Assembly: GCA_014843695.1 (NCBI GenBank)
Contig: CM026400.1
Span: forward strand, 40,424,912-40,488,911
Direction of reading: 5' to 3'
DNA: 64,000 nucleotides
Source: Archivesica marissinica
Lineage: Eukaryota > Mollusca > Bivalvia > Venerida > Vesicomyidae
The translations under genes and the position numbers were made by a program. Positions 48,862 through 57,930 of the stretch are shown piece after piece. The notes under the pieces were generated by a model, which ran no database searches, was not told the DNA's origin, and saw nothing but the letters and a program-made list of their open reading frames with translations. Positions within the stretch are counted from its first letter, which is position 1, and each line of letters opens with the position of its first letter.

Positions 48862-49105
48862 ATTAATGCGAACATGTGGCTGTGCTTGATTTGTCAGCTC
48901 TGTTTGGAGGTCAATTTGATTGGTAATGCGTACATGTGGCTGTGCTTGATTTGTCAGCTCTGTTTGGAGGTCAATTTGATTGGTAATGCGAATATATGGC
49001 TATGTTTGATTCTGTCAGCTCAGCTGCACTGTCATATTGCTTTGCAGTGCGAATATACGGTTATATGTCATGTGCCAGCTCTGCTCTTTGCTTGATATTG
49101 CGAAT
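48862..49105. repeat. About 60-bp degenerate tandem repeat, about 4 copies
   Basis: GCGAACATGTGGCTGTGCTT then GATTTGTCAGCTCTGTTTGG recurs; the first two copies are nearly identical and the last two are decayed. Confidence 0.85.
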
Positions 49106-49416
49106 ATATGTTCACTCTGTTGTAGAGCCAATTTGCTTTGAGATGTCAGCGCTATTTTGTATCTAAAACGGCTGCTTATTTCTGGAATAGTTTACATAAT
49201 TATCAAGAAGAATTAATCATTATATAAACGGCCTATTCGACATCTCAGTTTAGAGTAATATGTAACCGTTTTGGGATGTTTGTAAGAAGGGTCGATTAAA
49301 AATCTTTTATGTTTTAAATACAACTATATATAAACTTATACTACTTTATTGCTTAGTTAAATGCCTTATGTACACGTATATACAAGTCACGTACATTTTT
49401 TTTCTTTTTTTTCGGG
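49106..49416. other. Non-coding DNA, nothing recognised
   Basis: AT-rich, no feature. Confidence 0.3.
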
Positions 49417-49663
49417 TTTTACGCCTGCATCAGCACCATTTTGGGCTATATCGCCGGCGGGCAGTTTACCTAACAACACCTTTCCTGGGCAGGCTCCAGC
49501 GGTTAACCAGTACTTGGGTGCACCAACCTCTGTAAGAAACTGCCAACTTTTTCATATGAATGAGACACGGCCTGAGCGGGGCTCGAACCTGTGACCATCA
49601 GTGATGATAGGTTACAGTGGTATACAAGTCAGCAACCTTAACCACTCGACCACGGAGGCGGAC
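49417..49663 (-). mobile_element. SINE family D, tRNA-Ser/Leu-like head
   Basis: On the minus strand it begins TCCGCCTCCGTGGTCGAGTG with GTTAAGG (box A), then CACAGGTTCGAGCCCCGC (box B). The body contains TCATATGAAAAAGTTGGCAG then TTTCTTACAGAGGTTGGTGC and ACCCAAGTACTGGTTAACCG. The body aligns loosely with that at 51115-51200. The long insert between boxes suits a class II (long variable arm) tRNA ancestor. Confidence 0.75.
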
Positions 49664-50211
49664 AACGTACATTCAGAGTTCATACACTACAAGGTTAGTT
49701 AGCTAGATATTTTATTTCCTACATTAATGGAGAACTATACTATGCAATTAGTTGAAATGAAATTATGATATTTATAGTACAGATTGTACATCTGATTGTT
49801 CCAATATCTAACCTTCCCTGTTGGTATTTGGATGTAACAGCATAACATCTTACGTCAGCACTATGACGTTACATTCATGATCGACAACTCTAATTTATAT
49901 TAGTTCTACACAATTCCTCGCGGTTAGTATCCCTTTGTGACAATTTCATTAATTTACAAAAAAGACAAGCGTGTAGAGACAAGACTTATATTACTTGACT
50001 TTTTGACAATTCTAAACTTTAAAATGCTTTTTATGAACTTGAAATGTTCCCACAATCACACTCCGCAATTACAAATGTGGAATGTTCTCACAGGAACTGT
50101 TTAATCTAATTTGTATACATATTAATTTTGGGCAATTATAATATTTTCATTTGTTGACTGACAAAGGTCGCACACCCGCTTTAAGTTTAAGTTTACACTT
50201 TATTTATTTTA
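49664..50211. other. Non-coding DNA, nothing recognised
   Basis: AT-rich sequence without recognisable genes. Confidence 0.3.
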
Positions 50212-50412
50212 CAGTATTAACAACTTATATTAATCACTCTCGTTGGCGCAGATGGTAGATGCAATGTGGTCGTTCGTGTGGGAGGAACCCTGAGTACCCG
50301 GAGAAAACCACCTGCCCGATCTGGCGACCACCGTACCATCCCACATACTTTCCGGTCCGAGGATCGAACCCGGGTTGCATTGGTGAGAAGCGAGCGCGCT
50401 AATCGGACAGCC
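50212..50412 (-). mobile_element. SINE family C
   Basis: On the minus strand: GTGGCTGTCCGATTAGCGCG head (with a small deletion), box B CCGGGTTCGATCCTCGGACC, body GGTTTTCTCCGGGTACTCAG, then CATCTGCGCCAACGAGAGTG and ATTAATATAAGTTG. The last part of the tail is cut. Confidence 0.87.
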
Positions 50413-50439
50413 ACAGCTGAGGCTTAACCCCGTCATGTT

Positions 50440-50522
50440 CCCTTCATGGCTTAAATATTGTATGTATTGTATCGTTCTGTGCATATTCATTAACTATTGA
50501 TTTGCAATAAAATATGATTAAA
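50440..50522 (-). repeat. Dispersed repeat with TTTATTGCA end, copy 2 (partial)
   Basis: On the minus strand ATTTTATTGCAAATCAATAG leads to GCACAGAACGATACAATACA, as at 55510-55590. Confidence 0.65.
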
Positions 50523-50837
50523 CAAAAGGAGTGTGCTATGATCTATGATGAAAACAGCTGATGTACTTAATGTCTAAATGTTATGAATTGTTATTACATT
50601 ACCAATACTTTGTTCTTCAAAGGTGTTAGTAATAGTTAGTAGACACATTTTTTATATCTATATAGCTAACGTTAAACTTGTACAGGAACAAAACTATCTA
50701 TATATATGTAATATTGTCTCATCATCATATTGTTATGCTATGTTACCTGGGTGAATAACAGAAATGTTCTGATTGGTAATGAAGTCATGTTATAACTTAT
50801 AATGGTTGCACTGTTGGGTAAGGGCACCTCTTATATT
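50523..50837. other. Non-coding DNA, nothing recognised
   Basis: AT-rich sequence, no feature. Confidence 0.3.
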
Positions 50838-51065
50838 AGTTTATATAAATTTATTTTAGCTCGATGGCGAAATAAGTTCTAAAATGTATATTTATCACCC
50901 TCCAGACCTCATTCCTGATGGAATCCATCACCACGAGGGAGAGGAAAGAGGCATGTGGAATATAAATGTCTTGCCTAAGGGCACACTCGTAACGGCTCCA
51001 GCGGGGTTTGAATTTCGGGCAGTTCGCACCTGAAGCGAACACGCTACCACTGCGCTATCACGACT
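50838..51065 (-). mobile_element. SINE family B, full length, diverged
   Basis: On the minus strand: AAGTCGTGATAGCGCAGTGG head, CGCTTCAGGTGCG arm, body GCCCTTAGGCAAGACATTTA, and tail with GATAAATATACATTTTAGAA where intact copies have AAGAACTTGCTTC. Confidence 0.87.
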
Positions 51066-51094
51066 TCTTATATTGTAAGTTCAGCTGTTATTGG

Positions 51095-51295
51095 CGGTGG
51101 AGGACTCCGAGTGCCACTCCTAGCAGTATTTATGATACCCGGGTAGAACCACTGACTTTCCGCAAACCAGCTGAATAGCTTCCTCACATGAAAGAATTCG
51201 ACAGCCCAATTTGGACCCGAACCTACAGCTGTGAGCGGTAAGTGATTTGAAATCAACGACTTTAATCACTCGGTCACGAACATCCCATGCAATCG
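51095..51295 (-). mobile_element. SINE family D-like, diverged
   Basis: On the minus strand: GTTCGTGACCGAGTGATTAA (box A-like), TGTAGGTTCGGGTCCAAATT (box B-like), then TTCTTTCATGTGAGGAAGCT and TTCAGCTGGTTTGCGGAAAG, then TCAGTGGTTCTACCCGGG. The middle segment is shared with 35615-35770. Confidence 0.7.
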
Positions 51296-51328
51296 ACTGC
51301 CGGTATATACCACGGCATTGACACCGAA

Positions 51329-51609
51329 CCCCTGTAGTCCAGTGGTAACATACTGGAAGTAATCCAGGGATCGCAGGTTCGATCCCCCGTATGACCCGAA
51401 TACAATTAAGTCTTTCAGATGGGACTTTAAACCGAGGTCTCGTGTCGGTGCTGTACACCGTGCACGTAAAAGAACCAGAGGAGAATCTGGAATGGGTCTA
51501 TGGCTGTATCATTGCACTATCCTTCAAAAATCTAAAATGACTAATCTCTTCATGGGCAACCGGTCTAATTTATCTCTCATATGGGCAACCGGTAGCGACA
51601 ATAAATATA
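51329..51609 (+). mobile_element. SINE family A with rearranged 3' end
   Basis: Head CCCTGTAGTCCAGTGGTAAC, box B GGTTCGATCCCCC, body GTGCACGTAAAAGAACCAGA. The 3' end GGGCAACCGGT appears twice (51555 and 51583), separated by an insertion, before AGCGACAATAAATA. Confidence 0.85.
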
Positions 51610-51654
51610 CAGTCTTTGAAAAAAGCAACACGATGGCAGGGGTTCTGTGTGTTT

Positions 51655-51722
51655 TATGTTTATTTATCGTCGCTACCGGTTGCCCATATGAGCGAGCGAC
51701 GATAAATAAACGTACAACACAC
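51655..51722. repeat. Inverted pair of SINE family A 3' ends
   Basis: GTTTATTTATCGTCGCTACC is followed within 20 bases by GCGACGATAAATAAACGTAC, so two SINE tails face each other as an almost perfect palindrome. Confidence 0.85.
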
Positions 51723-52204
51723 AGAACCTCTGTCATCTGGTTGCTTTTTTAACTACCCTTTGCGTCTAATATTAAAGTAGCACAGACATAATTATTTAAG
51801 TGATGTGTTGATTAAACATGTAAATAAACACCGACACAACGTCATTCTACTCTCATTATGTTCGTGTTAACATGTAAACTTCTCGAGACATGTGAATTAG
51901 ATTAAAATAAAAGTTAGTTCCAAACGGCGACAGTGGTTGATTACAGTTAGTGTACACAGCATTAAGGAGTTAATAACTTGTTGAGCAAACTTGTCGTCTG
52001 CTTATATGCAAAATTGTGAGAAAAGTGTAGGAAATTGTTATATAATTATATGTTTTAGAAATGGGGTCCAGCAAATACAGATTATATCTGGTTAAAATGT
52101 TTGTGTCACCCCTATTGAAAGGGCCGTTTCTGGCTTATGACACACCTCTTATGAACATAAATACTTTCTGAATATTATACTTCTGGGTCAGGCTGATAGG
52201 CAAT
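51723..52204. other. Non-coding DNA, nothing recognised
   Basis: AT-rich sequence, no feature. Confidence 0.3.
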
Positions 52205-52345
52205 CAGTAACCATTATTCAATTAGCTGGGAGCTCACAGCCCCGACCGGCCAATTCAGAATGAACGCATTCGAGATTCGAACTTTCGAGTTGCAGTTCCG
52301 TATGTGAGCACAGTAACCACTCGACTACTGAGGTGGTATATGTCG
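52205..52345 (-). mobile_element. SINE-like element with tRNA-like head
   Basis: On the minus strand: CACCTCAGTAGTCGAGTGGT then TACTGTGCTCAC (box A and D-arm like), AAGTTCGAATCTCGAATGCG (box B), and TTGGCCGGTCGGGGCTGTGA in the body. Its first 24 bases are the core of the neighbouring 41-bp array. Confidence 0.7.
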
Positions 52346-53125
52346 GCTTATATGTAACCACTCGACTACTGAGGTGGTATATGTCGGCTTATATGTAACC
52401 ACTCGACTACTGAGGTGGTATATGTCGGCTTATATGTAACCACTCGACTACTGAGGTAGTATATGTCGGCTTATATGTAAACACTCGACTACTGAGGTGG
52501 TATATGTCGGCTTATATGTAACCACTCGACTACTGAGGTGGTATATGTCGGCTTATATGTAACCACTCGACTACTGAGGTGGTATATGTCGGCTTATATG
52601 TAACCACTCGACTACTGAGGTAGTATATGTCGGCTTATATGTAAACACTCGACTACTGAGGTGGTATATGTCGGCTTATATGTAACCACTCGACTACTGA
52701 GGTGGTATATGTCGGCTTATATGTAACCACTCGACTACTGAGGTGGTATATGTCGGCTTATATGTAACCACTCGACTACTGAGGTAGTATATGTCGGCGT
52801 ATATGTAACCACTCGACTACTGAGGTGGTACATGTCGGCTTATATGTAACCACTCGACTACTGAGGTGGTATATGTCGGCGTATATGTAACCACTCGACT
52901 ACTGAGGTGGTATATGTCGGCTTATATGTAACCACTCGACTACTGAGGTGGTATATGTCGGCGTATATGTAACCACTCGACTACTGAGGTGGTATATGTC
53001 GGCATATATGTAACCACTCGACTACTGAGGTGGTATATGTCGGCATATATGTAACCACTCGACTACTGAGGTGGTATATGTCGGCATATATGTAACCACT
53101 CGACTACTGAGGTGGAATATGTCGG
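52310..53125. repeat. 41-bp minisatellite, about 20 copies
   Basis: The unit is GTAACCACTCGACTACTGAG then GTGGTATATGTCGGCTTATAT. A four-unit higher-order repeat is visible: GGTAGTATATG next to GTAAACACTCG recurs 164 bases apart (about 52456 and 52620). Later units change CTTATA to CGTATA and then CATATA. Confidence 0.96.
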
Positions 53126-53357
53126 TTTTATATGTATACGACGGACAGTATGTGCATTTGAAATTAGAAGGCCCTTTTTACCATTATGGGGACGGTGTGT
53201 GGCTGTTATATAATTCTGTGTTTTTGTTGAGGGGCTATATATATATAGAAAAGTGTTGCTAAGTATGGTATTCATGTACATGACGGATGTGTACTTCATG
53301 TGACCCGAATTAATATCCCTACTATATCACCACAGGAAATGTTATCCATAAGCCACC

Positions 53358-53486
53358 AAAGATCTCGTACCTCTATCCTAGGACACCCCCCTCTATTAAA
53401 AAAAAGACACCAAAGGTCTCGTACCTCTATCCTAGGACTTTTTTTAATAGAGGGGGGTGTCCTAGGATAGAGGTACGAGACCTTTT
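53358..53486. repeat. Long inverted repeat (hairpin) with a third partial copy in the loop
   Basis: The left arm 53358-53405 and right arm 53439-53486 pair over about 48 bases with one mismatch (AAAGATCTCG against AAAGGTCTCG). Both contain TACCTCTATCCTAGGACACC then CCCCTCTATTAAAAAAA in matching orientation. The loop holds a further direct copy of AAAGGTCTCGTACCTCTATC then CTAGGAC. Confidence 0.93.
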
Positions 53487-53489
53487 CAA

Positions 53490-53857
53490 GCAATTCACAC
53501 TAAGGGATAGAATCTTTGCTCAAAATGTTCTTTCGTTAAACAATATATGGTGTAACATTGCCCAGCCAATAAACATCTAATTAGAGACATTACTGGTTTT
53601 CTAGTATCTCCCTTGATGGATAAAGTCAGATTTATCCCTAAATGTATATTGGTCCTTTTAGTTGGAATCCTTTGTTTTTACTGTTGTCGGCTAAACAGAT
53701 GTTGCGTTAGGAGAAATGTAATTTTACCAAAATCGTGTTAATTAATTGAACCAATTTTTACAGTAAGGTATCCATTGGACATGCTAAAGGATATCTGTCG
53801 AGATTTAATAATTTCATAATTATAAGACGAGAATACGGATGAGAATGGAAAAACATG
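53490..53857. other. Non-coding DNA, nothing recognised
   Basis: AT-rich sequence, no feature. Confidence 0.3.
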
Positions 53858-53945
53858 TGGTGCAAAGGAAACAACGATAGAAACAGAGGAAACCAATTAA
53901 GAGAACACTATACTATTAGGGGGTATTCAGGGGCAGTAACTGACT
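53858..53945 (+). repeat. Dispersed repeat fragment
   Basis: GCAAAGGAAACAACGATAGA leads to TATTCAGGGGCAGTAACTGA, matching the minus strand of 30157-30250. Confidence 0.6.
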
Positions 53946-54685
53946 AATGTTTCTTATTACACAGAAACTGTGAATGACGGTAACCCGAAATGCAGGCGTG
54001 TATCTGTGTACTGGGTAGAGGTAACCATATCCTATATAGCTGTATCCGACGACTGTGTAAGTTTAGGTCATTTATCTCTTTCGCTTTGTGATTAGAAAAT
54101 ATTAGTAAATGTTTGGCCCACATCAGGTGAAAAGAAACTCCGCTGAATAAACATGAAAACGGTCTATTCTTAAAGGAATGTGTATTTATAAATAACCTCG
54201 TAATGAAAATCACGATAACATAATTGAATATGTAGCCATTTATGTGCAACTAAGGTGAGACGATGAGACTATGGCGGTAAATTTGGAAAGTGTTGATAAA
54301 ATACATTCCATAAACATTTCATCATCGGCATATTGTAGGATTCCTTGCCTACCTCCACTGTTATCTTACGCTGAATATGACGTCAATAGCTGACGTAGTG
54401 TCATATCCATAAATTATCTTAGCAACATTATTTTAACTTAATCTCTCGTAGTTACCGTTTTATTTCTAATTATATATTAGAAAGATGAAAATAACTACAA
54501 CTTGAAACAGAATAAAACAACACCATATAAAAAAAACTATGCAATAAATCATCGTTACTGATAATTCGATAGCAGTTAATAAATATGAGGTATATTTCGT
54601 TTAGTTTAATTATATTGTACTGCTCGATTCATTTTACCTATACGTGTATATAATACAAAACATGCCAATTTAAAGAAACTCAAAC
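53946..54685. other. Non-coding DNA, nothing recognised
   Basis: A 101-codon open frame at 53944-54249 (minus) shows no motif and no splice context that I could support. Confidence 0.3.
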
Positions 54686-54694
54686 GGACCGTAC

Positions 54695-54849
54695 TAGCCT
54701 GGGAACAGGCGTTGATATATTTTGTCTGGTCAGTCATATAAATATATTTCAATACCGAGATCATTAATTGGGCCGATTTGAGTTTCTGATAATATGTCAT
54801 TTTGCCAGAAGTAAATTGGTGGAAAATCGACAGACTCGAACCCAGGCTA
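54695..54849. mobile_element. Short MITE with 9-bp target duplication, copy 2
   Basis: The 155-base element has ends TAGCCTGGG and CCCAGGCTA, flanked by GGACCGTAC (54686-54694) and GGACCGTGC (54850-54858), 8 of 9 matching. It is inverted relative to copy 1 at 32120-32267, with matching interior (CTGACCAGACAAAATATATC on the minus strand). Confidence 0.9.
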
Positions 54850-54927
54850 GGACCGTGCCACAAGTTCTAGCAACATTAGTTACTACACATATACTACTAT
54901 TAGTAGGTCCATTTTGTTTCCGTGTAG

Positions 54928-55215
54928 CGGATCGATAATCCAGTTGTAACTGGACTCGAGCTCTTAAGCCAGGGTCGTAGGTGGTATCTCCCACCCCAGC
55001 TATAAGGTACTAAAAATGGATTACGTCATAGTGTTACGTATGAAACTTTAAGCCAAGGGTTCATGTAGGTGCAATACTACATCGTGTACCTAACATAACC
55101 ATAGTGACCGCTGGAAAGGAACTCTGTAACGTTGCACTGTTCTCCAAAACATCATAACTAATCTCTTCAAGGTGTGACGATATAGTGTACAACCGGTAGC
55201 GACCATAATTAAACG
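54928..55215 (+). mobile_element. SINE family A, old and decayed
   Basis: GCGGATCGATAATCCAGTTG head remnant, TTAAGCCAAGGGTTCATGT, ACTCTGTAACGTTGCACTGT then TCTCCAAAACATCATAACTA, CTCTTCAAGG, and CAACCGGTAGCGACCATAAT follow the family A order at reduced identity. Confidence 0.7.
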
Positions 55216-55251
55216 CAAAGCAAAACCACACAATCAAAGTTTGTGCTCTTG

Positions 55252-55509
55252 GAAGTCGTGATAGCGCTGTGGTAGCGCGTTCGCTTCAGGTGCGAAAGGC
55301 CCGGAGTTCAAGCCCCGCTGGAGCCATTACATATGTGCCCTTAGGCAAGGCACTTAAATTCCACGTTGCCTCGTGGTGATGGATTTAATTTAATAATATT
55401 TTATTGCATTTTTTCATGGATTCCATCAGGAATTAGGTCTCGAGAGTGATTACTATAAGATGTAAGAACTTGCTTCGCAATCGAGCCAAGATAAATATGT
55501 ATAAACTTT
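55252..55509 (+). mobile_element. SINE family B with internal insertion
   Basis: Head GTCGTGATAGCGCTGTGGTA, arm ttcgcttcaggtgcgaa, box B GGAGTTCAAGCCCC, body GCCCTTAGGCAAGGCACTTA, tail GAGTGATTACTATAAGATGT and CGCAATCGAGCCAAGATAAA. An insertion of about 35 bases (TTTAATTTAATAATATTTTA) after GATGGAT is bracketed by ATGGATT repeats. Confidence 0.86.
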
Positions 55510-55625
55510 AGCTTAATCATGTTTTATTGCAACTCAATAGTTAATGTTATGCACAGAACGATACAATACATAGTATGAAAATGCAAATGGTTTGGGGCCA
55601 CACGTTTTGACAACATTAGATAACC
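55510..55625. repeat. Dispersed repeat with TTTATTGCA end, copy 3
   Basis: TTAATCATGTTTTATTGCAA, ACGATACAATACATAGTATG and AAATGGTTTGGGGCCACACG match 39766-39925. Confidence 0.7.
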
Positions 55626-56095
55626 GACCGCACCAGAAATTTGTATAAAATAACTTTTTGTGTTTCGTTGTATCAGCGTGAAAAGTTGTTATAACGAGTT
55701 GCATAGAATGAACAACCTCTGACCAAATTGATGTGCAAGTGTCTGAGTAGACAAGATCACGTCAATAGCTGCTGTCTCCTAGACGCAATCTCAATGTTCT
55801 GTCATTTATCATACACATTGATTGCACAAACACTCCGCGTACAAAACGGATTACTTTTACGTACTTCGGTGATCAAGATCAGTTCTTGATATGTTTATCA
55901 GTCGGCTGGTCGATCATGATTTGTTATTTATACGAATTGACCATCAAATAAATCGTTAGGATTATTTTTCCGGCAGTAGTCATGATATATACAAACAATT
56001 GACTTGTAATCGATAACTCATCTTTTGAATACCATTCGAAATGCCGACAAGTTACCGCAAAGTCAATGAGTAGTCGAGGGTCAGAGTCCACCAGT
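55626..56095. other. Non-coding DNA, nothing recognised
   Basis: AT-rich sequence, no feature. An open frame at 55924-56166 (minus) overlaps the next SINE tail. Confidence 0.3.
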
Positions 56096-56165
56096 GGGAA
56101 TGTGGTCTCGAGAGCGATTACTCTAATGTTGTTAAAAACTTGTTTTGCACTAGAGCTAACTAACA
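56096..56165 (+). mobile_element. SINE family B/C 3' tail fragment
   Basis: GGAATGTGGTCTCGAGAGCG then ATTACTCTAATGTTGTTAAA and ACTTGTTTTGCACTAGAGCT follow the shared tail, with mutations. Head and body are missing. Confidence 0.7.
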
Positions 56166-56865
56166 TTTATAAGATAAGATAATATATGTTTATTATAGTC
56201 TCACTTTACATGATACATATAATTACATAATATAGAAACTTTCATCATGCAAACCTTTCTAAGAAGAAATATGAGAGACTAAAAACTTAGCAATATAATG
56301 AAGACAATTTTCTAAGACACAATAAGTACAGTAAAAGCCTTCGCACAGCACTAGTAAAATACTGATAACATCTTAATACTATAACAACTATACTATAACA
56401 AAAATATATAACATCTTAATACTCAGTGATGTATTTACAACATTACTATATATACAATATGTTAAAATCTTCAGTTATACAACAATGTTTTTCTTCTATT
56501 TAAAATATTAAAACAGGTTTTGGCACTTAAATTTATATAAACTATGAAGACAATTGTATTGTATGCTTTCCATTGATATATAGAAATTTATCAGTGAATT
56601 AAAATGTGTTTCAGTGGTTGAAAGCAGTGGCATATTTTATTTCTCGCTGCTCTGCACGTGTGGTACCTAGCCACTGTATATTGAGATGTTGTTAATGCAA
56701 ACGATTTCGGACCCAGACTGTCAGTGAGGTCCTTTGTGATGTATTTTATGACGTTGTATATGGTGGTCTAAACACGACGGTCTAGCGCCATTTAGCACAA
56801 GGTTACAATGTTTTCTATCATAATACCCACTGTTCAGCATAAAATAAAAATAAAATTTTATTTGT
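56166..56865. other. Non-coding AT-rich DNA
   Basis: Nothing recognised. A loosely repeated TAACATCTTAATACT occurs twice near 56365-56425. Confidence 0.3.
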
Positions 56866-56869
56866 TTAA

Positions 56870-57413
56870 AGCAGCATTACATCGTAAAAAAGGATTTTTT
56901 GGGTAAAATATAAATACTAATGTGTGTGTGTTAACAAAAATCGAAATAGTGGTTCAGAAACGATAAAGTTCCAATAAATTTAAACCGTCGTATACGCGAA
57001 TTTGTTTATCAGCACAGCGCGCATGCGTGAAACAACAGAGGATGTAGAAAACAACGTATATATTTTGAACATGTCGAACCCCTCACGGTGATGTAGAAAT
57101 GTCCCTAAAAGACTTAGCTAACAGAGGTATGAATCAATATATCAAGTAATTTAATTTAAAAAGACAACGTGGGACAAATGGGGACGATGCATTCCGAATG
57201 TAAACAAGTGCAGACGATGCGTTTGTAAACAGGTGCGTCACCGATCGACTCGGAAAGTCCTACTTTAGGTTTCGAGTTTGTTTTATCGCAAAAAACACTG
57301 TTTACCAAATGAACATAAGCATACAAAGTATAATGTTAGAATGTGTAACAGCATTGCTACCCATACGTAATTTTTTTTCAAATATCTTTTATTTCATTAG
57401 ATGTAATGCTGCT
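56870..57413. mobile_element. TTAA-flanked inverted-repeat element, family E2, copy 2
   Basis: TTAA at 56866-56869 and 57414-57417 flanks ends AGCAGCATTACATC (left) and AGCAGCATTACATC (right, reversed), a perfect 14-base match. Length is 544 bases. No long open frame, so it is non-autonomous. Confidence 0.87.
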
Positions 57414-57417
57414 TTAA

Positions 57418-57930
57418 GTGAATGATCGAATATTATCTAACTTATCAACATAAACAACTATTCCAAAGTACATTCGATGAAATGTAATTCGATCATACAC
57501 TGGATCAAATAAATATCCTGTTAATCTTTATTTCGACCTAGTTACCTAGCATTTTGATTAGTTGACCTAATTATTTAATTCATTTTGTAGACACTATTGG
57601 CAGAATGCTTCGCATTTGAGACTGTCCAGAATAGTGTAGCGGTTAGTGCCTCCACCTCTCAAAAGTGAGATGCATGTGTCTGTAATGTTGCTCTCGAGGT
57701 AGAGGTAATATATGTACATATTTATCATGTAACCATTGGTTACTGAGGATTTGTTGCTTAAATCTTATCTTTAGTTTGACATAGTGACCTGCTTGATCAG
57801 CTTGATGAGTAGAGGTCAATGCCAGAATGCTTGAGGTCAAGTGTCATCAAATTCTACTTAGCAGTTCCATAGGAGATACTGTTAATAATAAAATGTTAAC
57901 ACACCCAAATCTCGCACAAAGGTCATCACA
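57418..57930. other. Non-coding DNA with a possible decayed tRNA-like SINE head
   Basis: GTGTAGCGGTTAGTGCCTCC at about 57634-57653 is box A-like and CACCTCTCAAAAGTGAGATG could be an anticodon arm, but no convincing box B or SINE body follows. Confidence 0.35.

Noticed and set aside
53944..54249. 101-codon minus-strand frame as an Nkx6 upstream exon
   Set aside because: It contains no homeodomain residues and no recognised Nkx6 motif.
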